Origin: Nymphaea colorata
Lineage: Eukaryota > Streptophyta > Magnoliopsida > Nymphaeales > Nymphaeaceae
NCBI RefSeq assembly: GCF_008831285.2
Contig: NC_045148.1
Location: 8,067,001 to 8,131,000 of the forward strand
Direction of reading: 5' to 3'
Length of the DNA: 64,000 bases
This document shows positions 45,901 through 60,843 of the stretch, in pieces. How positions within the stretch are numbered: position 1 is the first letter of the stretch; every line of letters starts with the position of its first letter. The translations under genes and the position numbers were made by a program. A model generated the notes under the pieces. That model saw only the letters and a program-made list of their open reading frames with translations, was not told the origin of the DNA and did no database searches.

Positions 45901-48748
45901 CTCTTGTCATTCAACACCTTCCTTTCATGCACTTCACAAAACGCATGATCCTATTGTTGCTCTGAATGACTAGTCTTACCTCATCCAGAGGCTATTGACT
46001 TGGATATGGCCATGGGTCTGGCCTGAAGAATTGTAGGACGTTGATCTGGTAACGAGTGTAGATCAGTGCTCTTATCTGATCCGAAAATCGTTGGATTTAG
46101 ATCTTCGTATGTGCCTCGATCAGTGGTCTTATCTGATCCAGAAATTATTGTATTGGGATCTGACTAGGGGTCAAGATCGGTGGTCTCACCTGATCGAAAA
46201 ATCGTTGTATTTGAAACTAGTTGTGGGCCACGATCAATGGTCTTATTTGATCGAAACTTTGTTGAGTCTGCAACTAGTAGTGGGCTTGGATCAGTGGTCT
46301 TACCCGATCCTAAAATTGTTGAATTCGAATTTGCTTATTTCAAAAAGTTCATCAAAATGACAGTAACGGCTTTCTTGACAACGTCCATAATGGTTGTAGT
46401 CGTCTAACTGATGATTTAATTTCATGTTGAGCAGCTCCTGCATGCGTTTCCAAATCCAAGAGTCTTGAATGCACAAAATACCACCCAAGAATTCTAACAT
46501 GGGCATCTTCATTGCCTCTCACTTCCCCATTTCATTCGATCACCATTGGTTTTCATCAAAAACGCTTCTAAGATGAGGCAGAAAGATCCTCCAACAACAC
46601 TCTAATTTTTGTTGGCATTCAACACCTCCATTTCATGCACTTCACAAAACGCATGATCCTATTGTTGCTCTGAATGACTAGTCTTACCTCATCCAGAGGC
46701 TATTGAATTGGATATGGCCATGGGTCTGGCCTGAAGAATTGTAGGACGTTGATCTGGTAACGAGTGTAGATCAGTGGTCTTATCTGATCCGAAAATTGTT
46801 GGATTTAGATCTCCGCATGTGCCTCGATCAGTTGTCTTATCTGATCCTGAAATTGTTGTATTGGGATTTGGCTAGGAGTCTAGATCGGTGGTCTCATCTG
46901 ATAGCAAAATCGTTGTATTTGAAAATAGAAGGGGGCCACGATCAATTGTCTTATTTGATCCGAACTTTGTTGAGTCTGCAACTAGTAGTGGGCTTGGATC
47001 AGTGGTCTTACCCGATCCTAAAATTGTTGGATTCGAATTTGCTTATTTCAAAAAGTTCATCAAAATGACAGTAAGGGCTTTGTTGAAAACGTCCATAATG
47101 GTTGTAGTCGTCTAACTGATTATTTAATTTCATGTTGAGCAGCTCCTGCATGGGTTTCCAAATCCAAGAGTCTTGAATGCACAAAATACCACCCAAGAAT
47201 TCTAACATGGGCATCTTCATTGCCTCTCACTTCCCCATTTCATTCAATCACCATTGATTTTCTTCAAAAACGCTTCTAAGATGAGGGTGAAAGATCCTCC
47301 AACAACACTGTAATTTCTCTTGTCATTCAACACCTTCCTTTCATGCACTTCACAAAACGCATGATCCTATTGTTGCTCTGAATGACTAGTCTTACCTCAT
47401 CCAGAGGCTATTGAATTGGATATGGCCATGGGTCTGGCCTGAAGAATTGTAGGACGTTGATCTGGTAACGAGTGTAGATCAGTGCTCTTATCTGATCCGA
47501 AAATCGTTGGATTTAGATCTTCGTATGTGCCTCGATCAGTGGTCTTATCTGATCCAGAAATTATTGTATTGGGATCTGACTAGGGGTCAAGATCGGTGGT
47601 CTCACCTGATCGAAAAATCGTTGTATTTGAAACTAGTTGTGGGCCACGATCAATGGTCTTATTTGATCGAAACTTTGTTGAGTCTGCAACTAGTAGTGGG
47701 CTTGGATCAGTGGTCTTACCCGATCCTAAAATTGTTGAATTCGAATTTGCTTATTTCAAAAAGTTCATCAAAATGACAGTAAGGGCTTTCTTGACAACGT
47801 CCATAATGGTTGTAGTCGTCTAACTGATGATTTAATTTCATGTTGAGCAGCTCCTGCATGCGTTTCCAAATCCAAGAGTCTTGAATGCACAAAATACCAC
47901 CCAAGAATTCTAACATGGGCATCTTCATTGCCTCTCACTTCCCCATTTCATTCGATCACCATTGGTTTTCATCAAAAACGCTTCTAAGATGAGGCAGAAA
48001 GATCCTCCAACAACACTCTAATTTTTGTTGGCATTCAACACCTCCATTTCATGCACTTCACAAAACGCATGATCCTATTGTAGGTCTGGATGACTAGTCT
48101 TATCTCATCCAGAGGTTATGGAATTGGATATGGTTGTGGGACTGGTCACAAAAATTGTTCGACGTTGATCTCGAAACGGGTGTAGATCAGTGGTCTTATC
48201 TGATCCGAAAATCGTTGGATTTAGATCTCCGTACGTGCCTCGATCAGTTCTCTTATCTGATCATGAATTTGTTGTATTGGGATTTGGCTAGGAGTCTAGA
48301 TCAGTGGTCTCATCTGATCGAAAAATCGTTGTATTTGATCCGAACTTTGTTGAGTCTGCAACTAGTGGAGGGCTTGGATCAGTGGTCTTACCTGATCCTA
48401 AAATTGTTGCATTCGAATTTGCTTGTTTCAAAAAGTTCATCAAAATGACAGTAAGGGCTTTCTTGACAGCGTCCATAATGGCTGTAGTCGTCTAACTGAT
48501 GATTTAATTTCATGTCGAGCAGCTCCTGCATGGGTTTCCAAATGCAAGAGTCTTGAATGCACAAAATACCACCAAAGAATTCTAACATGGGCATCTTCAT
48601 TGCCTCTCACTTCCCCATTTCATTCGTTCACCATTGGTTTTCTTCAAAAACGTTTCTAAGATGAGGCTGAAAGATCATCCAACAACACTCTAATTTCTCT
48701 TGGCATTCAACACCTCCCTTTCAGTAACTTCACAAAACACATGATCCT
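42984..48748 (+). repeat. multi-monomer higher-order repeat, copy 2 (C-D-E-F-G-H-I-J)
   Basis: Eight monomers in fixed order. C is recognised by a CTTTGTATG word in unit 1 and TTATCGGATCC in unit 2. J is recognised by a 36-bp deletion (TGTATTTGATCCGAAC). The period to the next C is about 5.8 kb. Confidence 0.85.
44358..45256 (+). repeat. hybrid monomer E, copy 4 (899 bp)
   Basis: Same junction at about 44,600, with one G fewer (TTGTGGAGTGG). Confidence 0.9.
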
Positions 48749-51700
48749 ATTGTTGCTCTGAATGACTAGTCTTACCTCATCCAGAGGCTATTGAATTGGA
48801 TATGGCCAGGGGTCTGGCTTGAAGAATTGTAGGATGTTGATCTGGTAACGGGTGTAGATCAGTGGTCTTATCTGATCCGAAAATCGTTGGATTTAGATCT
48901 TTGTATGTGCCTCGATCAGTGGTCTTATCGGATCCAAAAATTATTGTATTCGGATCTGACTAGGGGTCAAGATCAGTGGTCTCACCTGATCGAAAAATCG
49001 TTGTATTTGAAACTAGTAGTGGGCCACGATCAATGGTCTTATTTGATCGAAACTTTGTTGGGCTTGGATCAGTGGTCTTACCCGATCCAAAAATTGTTGG
49101 ATTCGAGTTTGCTTATTTCAAAAAGTTCATCAAAATGACAATAAGGGCTTTCTTGACAAGGTCCATAATGGTTGTAGTCGTCTAACTGATGATTTAATTT
49201 CATGTTGAGCAGCTCCTGCATGGTTTCCAAATCCAAGAGTCTTGAATGCACAAAATACCACCCAAGAATTCCAACATGGGCATCTTCATTGCCTCTCACT
49301 TCCCCATTTCATTCGATCACCATTGGTTTTCTTAAAAAAGGCTTCAAAGATGAGACAGAAAGATCCTCCAACAACACTCTAATTTCTCTTGGCATTCAAC
49401 ACCTCCCTTTCATGCACTTCACAAAACGCATGATCCTATTGTTGGTCTGGTTGACTAGTCTTATCTCATCCAGAGGTTATGGAATTGGATATGGTTGTGG
49501 GACTGGTCACAAAAATTGTTCGACGTCGATCTCGAAACGGGTGTATATCAGTGGTCTTAACTGATCCGAAAATCGTTGGATTTAGATCTCCGCATGTGCC
49601 TCGATCAGTTGTCTTATCTGATCATGAAATTGTTGTATTGGGATTTGGCTAGGAGTCTAGATCAGTGGTCTCATCTGATCGAAAAATCGTTGTATTTGAA
49701 AATAGTAGGGGGCCACGATCAATTATCTTATTTGATCTGTACTTTGTTGAGTCTGCAACTAGTTGAGGGCCTGGATCAGTGGTCTTACCTGATCCTAAGA
49801 TTGTTGCATTCGAATTTGCTTGTTTCAAAAAGTTCATCAAAATGACAGTAAGGGCTTTCTTGACGACATCCATAATGGTTGTAGTTGTCTAACTGATGAT
49901 TTAATTTCATGTTGAGCAGCTCCTGCATGCGTTTCCAAATCCAAGAGTCTTGAATGCACAAAATACCACCCAAGAATTCTAACAAGGGCATCTTCATTGC
50001 CTCCCACTTTCCCATTTCAGTCGAACACCATTGGTTTTCTTCAAAAACGCTTCTAAGATGAGGCCGAAAGATCCTCCAACAACACTCTAATTTCTCTTGG
50101 CATTCAACACCTCCCTTTCAGGAACTTCACAAAACGCATGATCCTATTGTACCTCTGGATGACTAGTCTTATCTCATCCAGAGCCTATTGAATTGGATAT
50201 GGCTATGGGTCTGGTTTGAAAAATTGATGGACGTCGATCTCGTAATGGGTGTAGATCAGTGGTCTTATCTGATCCGAAAATCGTTGGCTTTAGATCTCCG
50301 CATGTGCCTCGATATGTGGTCTTATCTGATCCAGAAATTATTGTATTGGGATCTGACTAGGGGTCAAGATCGGTGGTCTCACCTGATCGAAAAATCGTTG
50401 TGGGAGTGGTCACAAAAATTGTTCGACGTCGATCTCAAAACGGGTGTAGATCAGTGGTCTTATCTGATCCGAAAATCGTTGGATTTAGATTTTCGCATGT
50501 GCCTCGATCAGTTGTCTTATCTGATCCTGAAATTGTTGTATTGGGATTTGGCTAGGAGTCTAGATCAGTGGTCTCATCTGATAGAAAAATCGTTGTATTT
50601 GAAAATAGAAGGGGGCCACGATCAATTGTCTTATTTGATCCGAACTTTGTGGAGTCTGCAACTAGTAGTGGGCTTGGATCAGTGGTCTTACCCGATCCTA
50701 AAATTGTTGGATTCGAATTTGCTTATTTCAAAAGTTCATCAAAACGACAGTCAGGGCTTTGTTGAAAACGTCCATAATGGTTGTAGTCGTCTAACTGATG
50801 ATTTAATTTCATGTTGAGCAGCTCCTGCATGGGTTTCCAAATCCAAGAGTCTAGAATGCACAAAATACCAGCCAAGAATTCTAATATGGGCATCTTCATT
50901 TCCTCACTTCCTCATTTCAATCGTCCACCATTGGTTTTCTTCAAAAACGCTTCCATGATGAGGCAGAAAGAACCTCCAACGACACTCTAATTTCTCTTGG
51001 CATTCAACACCTCCCTTTCAGGAACTTCACAAAACGCATGATCCTATTGTTGCTCTGGATGACTAGTCTTATCTCATCCAGAGGCTATTGAATTGGATAT
51101 GGCCATGGGTCTGGCTTGAAGAATTGTAGGACGTCGATCTCGTAATGGGTGTAGATCAGTGGTCTTATCTGATCCGAAAATAGTTGGATTTAGATCTTCG
51201 TATGTGCCTCGATCAGTGGTCTTTTCTGATCCAGAAATGATTGTATTGGGATTTGACTAGGGGTCAAGATCGGTGGTCTCACCTGATCGAACAATCGTTG
51301 TATTTGAAACTAGTAGTGAGGCACGATCAATGGTCTTATTTGATCGAAACTTTGTTGAGTCTGCAACTAGTAGTGGGCTTCGATCAGTGGTCTTACCCGA
51401 TCCTCAAATTGTTGGATTCAAATTTGCTTATTTCAAAAAGTTCATCAAAATGACAATAAGGGCTTTCTTGACAACGTCCATAATGGTCGTAGTTGTCTAA
51501 GTGATGATTTAATTTCATGATGAGCAGCTCCTCCATGGGTTTCCAAATCCAAGAGTCTAGAATGCACAAAATACCAGCCAAGAATTCTAATATGGGCATC
51601 TTCATTGCCTCTCACTTCCCCATTTCATTCAATCACCATTGATTTTCTTCAAAAACGCTTCTAAGATGAGGCTGAAAGATCCTCCTACAACACTGTAATT

Positions 51701-54583
51701 TCTCTTGTCATTCAACACCTTCCTTTCATGCACTTCACAAAACGCATGATCCTATTGTTGCTCTGAATGACTAGTCTTACCTCATCCAGAGGCTATTGAC
51801 TTGGATATGGCCATGGGTCTGGCCTGAAGAATTGTAGGACGTTGATCTGGTAACGAGTGTAGATCAGTGCTCTTATCTGATCCGAAAATCGTTGGATTTA
51901 GATCTTCGTATGTGCCTCGATCAGTGGTCTTATCTGATCCAGAAATTATTGTATTGGGATCTGACTAGGGGTCAAGATCGGTGGTCTCACCTGATCGAAA
52001 AATCGTTGTATTTGAAACTAGTTGTGGGCCACGATCAATGGTCTTATTTGATCGAAACTTTGTTGAGTCTGCAACTAGTAGTGGGCTTGGATCAGTGGTC
52101 TTACCCGATCCTAAAATTGTTGAATTCGAATTTGCTTATTTCAAAAAGTTCATCAAAATGACAGTAACGGCTTTCTTGACAACGTCCATAATGGTTGTAG
52201 TCGTCTAACTGATGATTTAATTTCATGTTGAGCAGCTCCTGCATGGGTTTCCAAATCCAAGAGTCTTGAATGCACAAAATACCACCCAAGAATTCTAACA
52301 TGGGCATCTTCATTGCCTCTCACTTCCCCATTTCATTCAATCACCATTGATTTTCTTCAAAAACGCTTCTAAGATGAGGGTGAAAGATCCTCCAACAACA
52401 CTGTAATTTCTCTTGTCATTCAACACCTTCCTTTCATGCACTTCACAAAACGCATGATCCTATTGTTGCTCTGAATGACTAGTCTTACCTCATCCAGAGG
52501 CTATTGAATTGGATATGGCCATGGGTCTGGCCTGAAGAATTGTAGGACGTTGATCTGGTAACGAGTGTAGATCAGTGCTCTTATCTGATCCGAAAATCGT
52601 TGGATTTAGATCTTCGTATGTGCCTCGATCAGTGGTCTTATCTGATCCAGAAATTATTGTATTGGGATCTGACTAGGGGTCAAGATCGGTGGTCTCACCT
52701 GATCGAAAAATCGTTGTATTTGAAACTAGTTGTGGGCCCCGATCAATGGTCTTATTTGATCGAAACTTTGTTGAGTCTGCAACTAGTAGTGGGCTTGGAT
52801 CAGTGGTCTTACCCGATCCTAAAATTGTTGAATTCGAATTTGCTTATTTCAAAAAGTTCATCAAAATGACAGTAACGGCTTTCTTGACAACGTCCATAAT
52901 GGTTGTAGTCGTCTAACTGATGATTTAATTTCATGTTGAGCAGCTCCTGCATGCGTTTCCAAATCCAAGAGTCTTGAATGCACAAAATACCACCCAAGAA
53001 TTCTAACATGGGCATCTTCATTGCCTCTCACTTCCCCATTTCATTCGATCACCATTGGTTTTCATCAAAAACGCTTCTAAGATGAGGCAGAAAGATCCTC
53101 CAACAACACTCTAATTTTTGTTGGCATTCAACACCTCCATTTCATGCACTTCACAAAACGCATGATCCTATTGTTGCTCTGAATGACTAGTCTTACCTCA
53201 TCCAGAGGCTATTGAATTGGATATGGCCATGGGTCTGGCCTGAAGAATTGTAGGACGTTGATCTGGTAACGAGTGTAGATCAGTGGTCTTATCTGATCCG
53301 AAAATCGTTGGATTTAGATCTCCGCATGTGCCTCGATCAGTTGTCTTATCTGATCCTGAAATTGTTGTATTGGGATTTGGCTAGGAGTCTAGATCGGTGG
53401 TCTCATCTGCTAGCAAAATCGTTGTATTTGAAAATAGAAGGGGGCCACGATCAATTGTCTTATTTGATCCGAACTTTGTTGAGTCTGCAACTAGTAGTGG
53501 GCTTGGATAAGTGGTCTTACCCGATCCTAAAATTGTTGGATTCGAATTTGCTTATTTCAAAAAGTTCATCAAAATGACAGTAAGGGCTTTGTTGAAAACG
53601 TCCATAATGGTTGTAGTCGTCTAACTGATGATTTAATTTCATGTTGAGCAGCTCCTGCATGGGTTTCCAAATCCAAGAGTCTTGAATGCACAAAATACCA
53701 CCCAAGAATTCTAACATGGGCATCTTCATTGCCTCTCACTTCCCCATTTCATTCAATCACCATTGATTTTCTTCAAAAACGCTTCTAAGATGAGGGTGAA
53801 AGATCCTCCAACAACACTGTAATTTCTCTTGTCATTCAACACCTTCCTTTCATGCACTTCACAAAACGCATGATCCTATTGTTGCTCTGAATGACTAGTC
53901 TTACCTCATCCAGAGGCTATTGAATTGGATATGGCCATGGGTCTGGCCTGAAGAATTGTAGGACGTTGATCTGGTAACGAGTGTAGATCAGTGCTCTTAT
54001 CTGATCCGAAAATCGTTGGATTTAGATCTTCGTATGTGCCTCGATCAGTGGTCTTATCTGATCCAGAAATTATTGTATTGGGATCTGACTAGGGGTCAAG
54101 ATCGGTGGTCTCACCTGATCGAAAAATCGTTGTATTTGAAACTAGTTGTGGGCCACGATCAATGGTCTTATTTGATCGAAACTTTGTTGAGTCTGCAACT
54201 AGTAGTGGGCTTGGATCAGTGGTCTTACCCGATCCTAAAATTGTTGAATTCGAATTTGCTTATTTCAAAAAGTTCATCAAAATGACAGTAAGGGCTTTCT
54301 TGACAACGTCCATAATGGTTGTAGTCGTCTAACTGATGATTTAATTTCATGTTGAGCAGCTCCTGCATGCGTTTCCAAATCCAAGAGTCTTGAATGCACA
54401 AAATACCACCCAAGAATTCTAACATGGGCATCTTCATTGCCTCTCACTTCCCCATTTCATTCGATCACCATTGGTTTTCATCAAAAACGCTTCTAAGATG
54501 AGGCTGAAAGATCCTCCAACAACACTCTAATTTTTGTTGGCATTCAACACCTCCATTTCATGCACTTCACGAAACGCATGATC
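48749..54583 (+). repeat. multi-monomer higher-order repeat, copy 3 (C-D-E-F-G-G'-H-I)
   Basis: Follows copy 2 in the same order but has one extra G-type monomer (about 52.46-53.17 kb) and lacks J at the end. Its C monomer carries a private 18-bp deletion in subrepeat 4 (about 49,060). Confidence 0.85.
50158..51057 (+). repeat. hybrid monomer E, copy 5 (900 bp); longest open frame
   Basis: Same junction at about 50,400. This copy holds the longest satellite open frame, 209 codons at 50,188-50,817, reading through the duplicated subrepeats as consecutive DQWSYLI-type 19-residue units. I regard it as a consequence of the repeat, not a demonstrated gene. Confidence 0.85.
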
Positions 54584-57500
54584 CTATTGTAGGTCTGGAT
54601 GACTAGTCTTATCTCATCCAGAGGTTATGGAATTGGATATGGTTGTGGGAATGGTCACAAAAATTGTTCGACGTCGATCTCGAAACGGGTGTAGATCAGT
54701 GGTCTTATCTGATCCGACAATCGTCGGATTTAGATCTCCGCATGTGCCTCGATCAGTTGTCTTAGCTGATCCAGAAATTGTTGTATTGGGATCTGACTAG
54801 GAGTCTAGACCAGTGGTCTCATCTGATCGAAAAATCGTTGTATTTGAAAATAGTAGGGGGCCACGATCAATTGTCTTATTTGATCCGAACTTTGTTGAGT
54901 CTGCAACTAGTTGAGGGCCTCGATCAGTGGTCTTACCGGATCCTAAGATTGTTGCATTCGAATTGGCTTGTTTCAAAAAGTTCATCAAAATGACAGATAG
55001 GGCTTTCTTGACAACGTCCATATTGGTTGTAGTTGTCTAACTGATGATTTAATTTCATGTTCAGCGGCACCTGCAAGGGTTTCCAAATCCAAGAGTCTTG
55101 AATGCACAAAATACCAGCCAAGAATTCTAATGTGGGCATCTTCATTGCCTCTGACTTCCTCATTTCATTGGTTAACCATTGGTTTTCTTCAAAAACGCTT
55201 CCATGATGAGGCAGAAAGATCCTCCAACAACACTCCAATTTCTCTTGGCATTGAACACCTCCCTTTCATGCACTTCACAAAACGCATGATCGTATTGGTT
55301 CTTTGGATGACTAGTCTTATCTCATCCAGAGGCTATTGAATTGGATATGGCCATTGGTCGGGCTTGAAGAATTGTAGGACGTCGATCTGGTAACGGGTGT
55401 AGATCAGTGGTCTTATCTGATCCGAAAATCGTTGGCTTTAGATCTTCGTATGTGCCTCGATCAGTGGCCTTATCTGATCCAGAAATTATTGTATTGGGAT
55501 CTTACTAGGGGTCAAGATCGGTGGTCTCACCTGATCGAAAAATCGCTGTATTTGAAACTAGTAGTGGGCCACGATCAATGGTGATCGAAACTTTGTTGAG
55601 TCTGCAACTAGTAGTGGGCTTGGATCAGTGGTCTTACCCGATCCTAAAATTGTTGGATTCGAATTTGCTTATTTCAAAAAGTACATCAAAATGACAGTAA
55701 GGGCTTTCTTGACAACGTCCATAATGGTTGTAGTCGTCTAACAGATGATTTAATTTCATGTTGAGCAGCTCCTCCATGGGTTTCCAAATCCAAGAGTCTT
55801 GAATTCACAAAATACCACCCAAGAATTCTAACATGGGCATCTGTATTGCCTCACTTCCCCATTTCATTCGATCACCATTGGTTTTCTTAAAAAACACTTC
55901 ACAAAATGCATGTTCCTATTGTAGGTCTGGATGACTAGTCTTATCTCATCCAAAGGTTATGGAATTGGATATGGTTGGGGGACTGGTCACAAAAATTGTT
56001 CAAGGTTGATCTCGAAACGGGTGTAGATCAGTGGTCTTATCTGATCCGAAAATCATTGGATTTCGATTTCCGCATGTGCCTCGATCAGTTGTCTTATCTG
56101 ATCCTGAAATTGCTGTATTGGGATTTGGTTAGGAGTCTAGATCAGTGGTCTCATCTGATAGAAAAATCGTTGTATTTGAAAATAGAAGGGGGCCACGATC
56201 AATTGTCTTATTTGATCCGAACTTTGTTGAGTCTGCAACTAGTAGTGGGCTTGGATCAGTGGTCTTACCCGATCCTAAAATTGTTGGATTCGAAGTTGCT
56301 TATTTCAAAAAGTTCATCAAAATGACAGTAAGGGCTTTGTTGAAAACGTCCATAATGGTTGTAGTCGTCTAACTGATGATTTAATTTCATGTTCAGCAGC
56401 TCCTGCATGGGTTTCCAAATCCAAGAGTCTTGAATGCACAAAATACCACCCAAGAATTCTAACATGGGCATCTTCATTGCCTCTCACTTCCCCATTTCAT
56501 TCAATCACCATTGATTTTCTTCAAAAACGCTTCTAAGATGAGGCTGAAAGATCCTCCAACAACACTGTAATTTCTCTTGTCATTCAACACCTTCCTTTCA
56601 TGCACTTCACAAAACGCATGATCCTATTGTTGCTCTGAATGACTAGTCTTACCTCATCCAGAGGCTATTGAATTGGATATGGCCATGGGTCTGGCCTGAA
56701 GAATTGTAGGACGTTGATCTGGTAACGAGTGTAGATCAGTGGTCTTATCTGATCCGAAAATCGTTGGATTTAGATCTTCGTATGTGCCTCGATCAATGGT
56801 CTTATCTGATCCAGAAATTATTGTATTGGGATCTGACTAGGGGTCAAGATCGGTGGTCTCACCTGATCGAAAAATCGTTGTATTTGAAACTAGTTGTGGG
56901 CCACGATCAATGGTCTTATTTGATCGAAACTTTGTTGAGTCTGCAACTAGTAGTGGGCTTGGATCAGTGGTCTTACCCGATCCTAAAATTGTTGAATTCG
57001 AATTTGCTTATTTCAAAAAGTTCATCAAAATGACAGTAAGGGATTTCTTGACAACGTCCATAATGGTCGTAGTTGTCTAAGTGATGATTAAATTTCATGA
57101 TGAGCAGCACCTCCATGGGTTTCCAAATCTAAGAGTCTAGAATGCACAAAATACCAGCCAAGAATTCTAATATGGGCATCTTCATTTCCTCATTTCCTCA
57201 TTTCATTTGTTAACCATTGGTTTTCTTCAAAAACGCATCCATGATGAGGCAGAAAGATCCTCCAAGAACACTCTAATTTCTCTTGGCATTCAACACCTCC
57301 CTTTCAGGAACTTCACAAAACGCATGATGCTATTGTTGCTCTGCATGACTAGTCTTATCTCATCCAGAGGCTATTGAATTGGATATGGTTGTGGGAGTGG
57401 TTAAAAAAATTGTTCGACGTCGATCTCGAAACAGGTGTAGATCAGTGGTCTTATATGATCCAAAAATCGTTGGATTTAGATCTCCGCATGTGCCTCGATC

Positions 57501-60500
57501 AGTTGTCTTATCTGATCCAAAAATTGTTGTATTGTGATCTGACTAGGAGTTTAGATCAGTGGTCTCATCTGATCGAAAAATCGTTGTATTTGAAAATAGT
57601 AGGGGGCCACGATCAATTGTCTTATTTGATCCGAACTTTGTTGAGTCTGCAAATAGTGGAGGGCCTGGATCAGTGGTCTTACCTGATCCTAAGATTGTTG
57701 CATTCGAATTTGCTTGTTTAAAAAGTTCATCAAAATGACAGTAAGGGCTTTCTTGACAATGTCCATAATGTTTGTAGTTGTCTAACTGATGATTTAATTT
57801 CGTGTTGAGCAGCTCCTGCATGCGTATCTAAATCCAAGAGTCTTGAATGCACAAAATACCACCCAAGAATTCTAACATGGGCATCTTCATTGCCTCACTT
57901 CCCCATTTCATTCGATCACCATTGGTTTTCTTCAAAAACGCTTCCATGAAGAGGCAGAAAGATCCTCCAACAACACTCTAATTTCTCTTGGCATTCAACA
58001 CCTCTCTTTCATGCACTTCACAAAACGCATGATCCTATTGTAGGTCTGGATGACTAGTCTTATCTCATCCAGAGGTTATGGAATTGGATATGGTTGTGGG
58101 ATCCCGAAACGGGTGTAGATCAGTGGTCTTTTCTTGTTCGAAAAACGTTGGATTTAGATATCCCGAAACGCATGTGCCTCGATCGGTTGTCTTATCTGAT
58201 CCAAAAATTGTTGTATTGGGATCTGACTAGGAGTCTAGATAAGTGGTCTCATCTGATCGAAAAATCGTTGTATTTGAAAATAGTAGTGGGCCACGATCAA
58301 TTGTCTTATTTGATCCGAACTTTGTTGAGTCTGCAACTAGTGGTGGGCCTGGATCAGTGGTCTTACCTGATCCTAAGATTGTTGCATTCGAATTTGCTTG
58401 TTTCAAAAAGTTCATCAAAATGATAGTAAAGGCTTTCTTGCGACGTCCATAATGGTTGTAGTTGTCTAACTGATGATTTAATTTCATGTTGAGCAGCTCC
58501 TGCATGCGTTTCCAAATCCAAGAGTCTTGAATGCACAAAATACCACCAAAGAATTCTAAAATGGGCATCTTCATTGCCTCCCACTTTCCCATTTCATTCG
58601 AACACCATTGGTTTTCTTCAAAAACGATTCCAAGATGAGGCCGAAAGATCCTCCAACAACACTCTAATTTCTCTTGGCATTCAACACCTCCCTTTCAGGA
58701 ACTTCACAAAACGCATGATCCTATTGTTGCTCTGGATGACTAGTCTTATCTCATCCAGAGGCTATTGAATTGGATATGGTTGTGGGAGTGGTTACAAAAA
58801 TTGTTCGACGTCGATCTCGAAACAGGTGTAGATCAGTGGTCTTATCTGATCCGAAAATCGTTGGATTTAGATATCGGCATGTGCCTCGATCAGTTGTCTC
58901 ATCTGATCCAAAAATTGTTGTATTGGGATCTGACTAGGAGTTTAGATCAGTGGTCTCATCTGATCGAAAAATCGTTGTATTTGAAAATAGTAGGGGGCCA
59001 AGATCAATTGTCTTATTTGATCCGAACTTTGTTGAGTCTGCAACTAGTGGACGGCCTGGATCAGTGGTCTTACCTGATCTTAAGATTGTTGCATTCGAAT
59101 TTGCTTGTTTCAAAAAGTTCATCAAAATGACAGCAAGGGCTTTCTTGACAACGTCCGTAATGGTTGTAGTTGTCTGACTGATGATTTAATTTCATGTTCA
59201 GCAGCTCCTGCATGGGTTTCAAAATCCAAGAGTCTTGAATGCACAAAATACGACAAAAAGATTTCTAACATGGGCATCTTCATTGCCTCTCACTTCCCCA
59301 TTTCATTCGTTCACCATTGGTTTTCTTCAAAAACGTTTCTAAGATGAGGCTGAAAGATCCTCCAACAACACTCTAATTCTCCTGGCATTCAACACCTCCG
59401 TTTCAGCAACTTCACAAAACGCATTATCCTATTGTTGCTCTGGATGACTAGTCTTATCTCATCCAATTGGATATGGGCATTGGTCGGGCTTGAAGAATTG
59501 TAGGACGTCGATCTGGTAACGGGTGTAGATCAGTGGTCTTATCTGATCTGAAAATCGTTGGATTTAGATCTTCGTATGTGCCTCGATCAGTGGTCTTATC
59601 TGATCCAGAAATTATTGTTTTGGGATCTTAGTAGGGGTCAAGATCGGTGATCTCACCTGATCGAAAAATCGCTGTATTTGAAACTAGTAGTGGGCCACGA
59701 TCAATGGTCTTATTTGATCGAAACTTTGTTGAGTCTGCAACTAGTAGTGGATTTCGATCAGTGGTCTTACCCGATCCTAAAATTGTTGGATTCGAATTTG
59801 CTTATTTCAAAAAGTTCATCAAAATGACTGTAAGGGCTTTGTTGAAAACGTCCATAATGGTTGTAGTCGTCTAACTAATGATTTAATTTCATGTTGAGCA
59901 GCTCCTGCATGGGTTTCCAAATCCAAGAGTCTTGAATGCACAAAATACCACCCAAGAATTCTAACATGGTCATCTTCATTGCCTCCCTTCCCCATTTCAT
60001 TCGATCACCATTGGTTTTCTTCAAAAACGCTTCTAAGATGAGGCAGAAAGATCCTCCAACAACACTCTAATTTCTCTTGGCATTCAACACCTCCCTTTCA
60101 TGCACTTCACAAAACGCATGATCCTATTGTAGGTCTGGATGACTTGTCTTATCTTATCCAGAGGTTATGGAATTGGATATATTTGTGGGACTGGTCACAA
60201 AAATTGTTCGACATTGATCTCGAAACGGGTGTAGATCAGTGGTCTTATCCGATCCGAAAATCGTTGGATTTAGATCTTCGTATGTGCCTCGATCAGTGGT
60301 CTTTTCTGATCCAGAAATTATTGTATTGGGATTTGACTAGGGGTCAAGATGGGTGGTCTCACCTGATCAAACAATCGTTGTATTTGAAACTAGTAGTGGG
60401 CCACGATCAATGGTCTTATTTGATCGAAACTTTGTTGAGTCTGCAACTAGTAGTGGGCTTGGATCAGTGGTCTTACCCGATCCCAAAATTGTTGGATTCG

Positions 60501-60843
60501 AATTTGCTTATTTCAAAAAGTTTATCAAAATGACAATAAGGGCTTTCTTGACAACGTCCACAATGGTTGTAGTCGTCCAACTGATGATTTAATTTCATGT
60601 TGAGCAGCTCCTCCATGGGTTTCCAAATCCAAGACTCTAGAATGCACAAAATATCACCCAAGAATTCTAACATGGGCATCTTCATTGTCTCACTTCCCCA
60701 TTTCATTCGATCACCATTGGTTTTCTTCAAAAATGCTTCCATGATGAGGCAGAAAGATCCTCCAACAACACTCTAATTTCTCTTGGCATTCAACACCTCC
60801 CTTTCAAGCACTTCACAAAACGCATGATCCTATTGTAGGTCTG

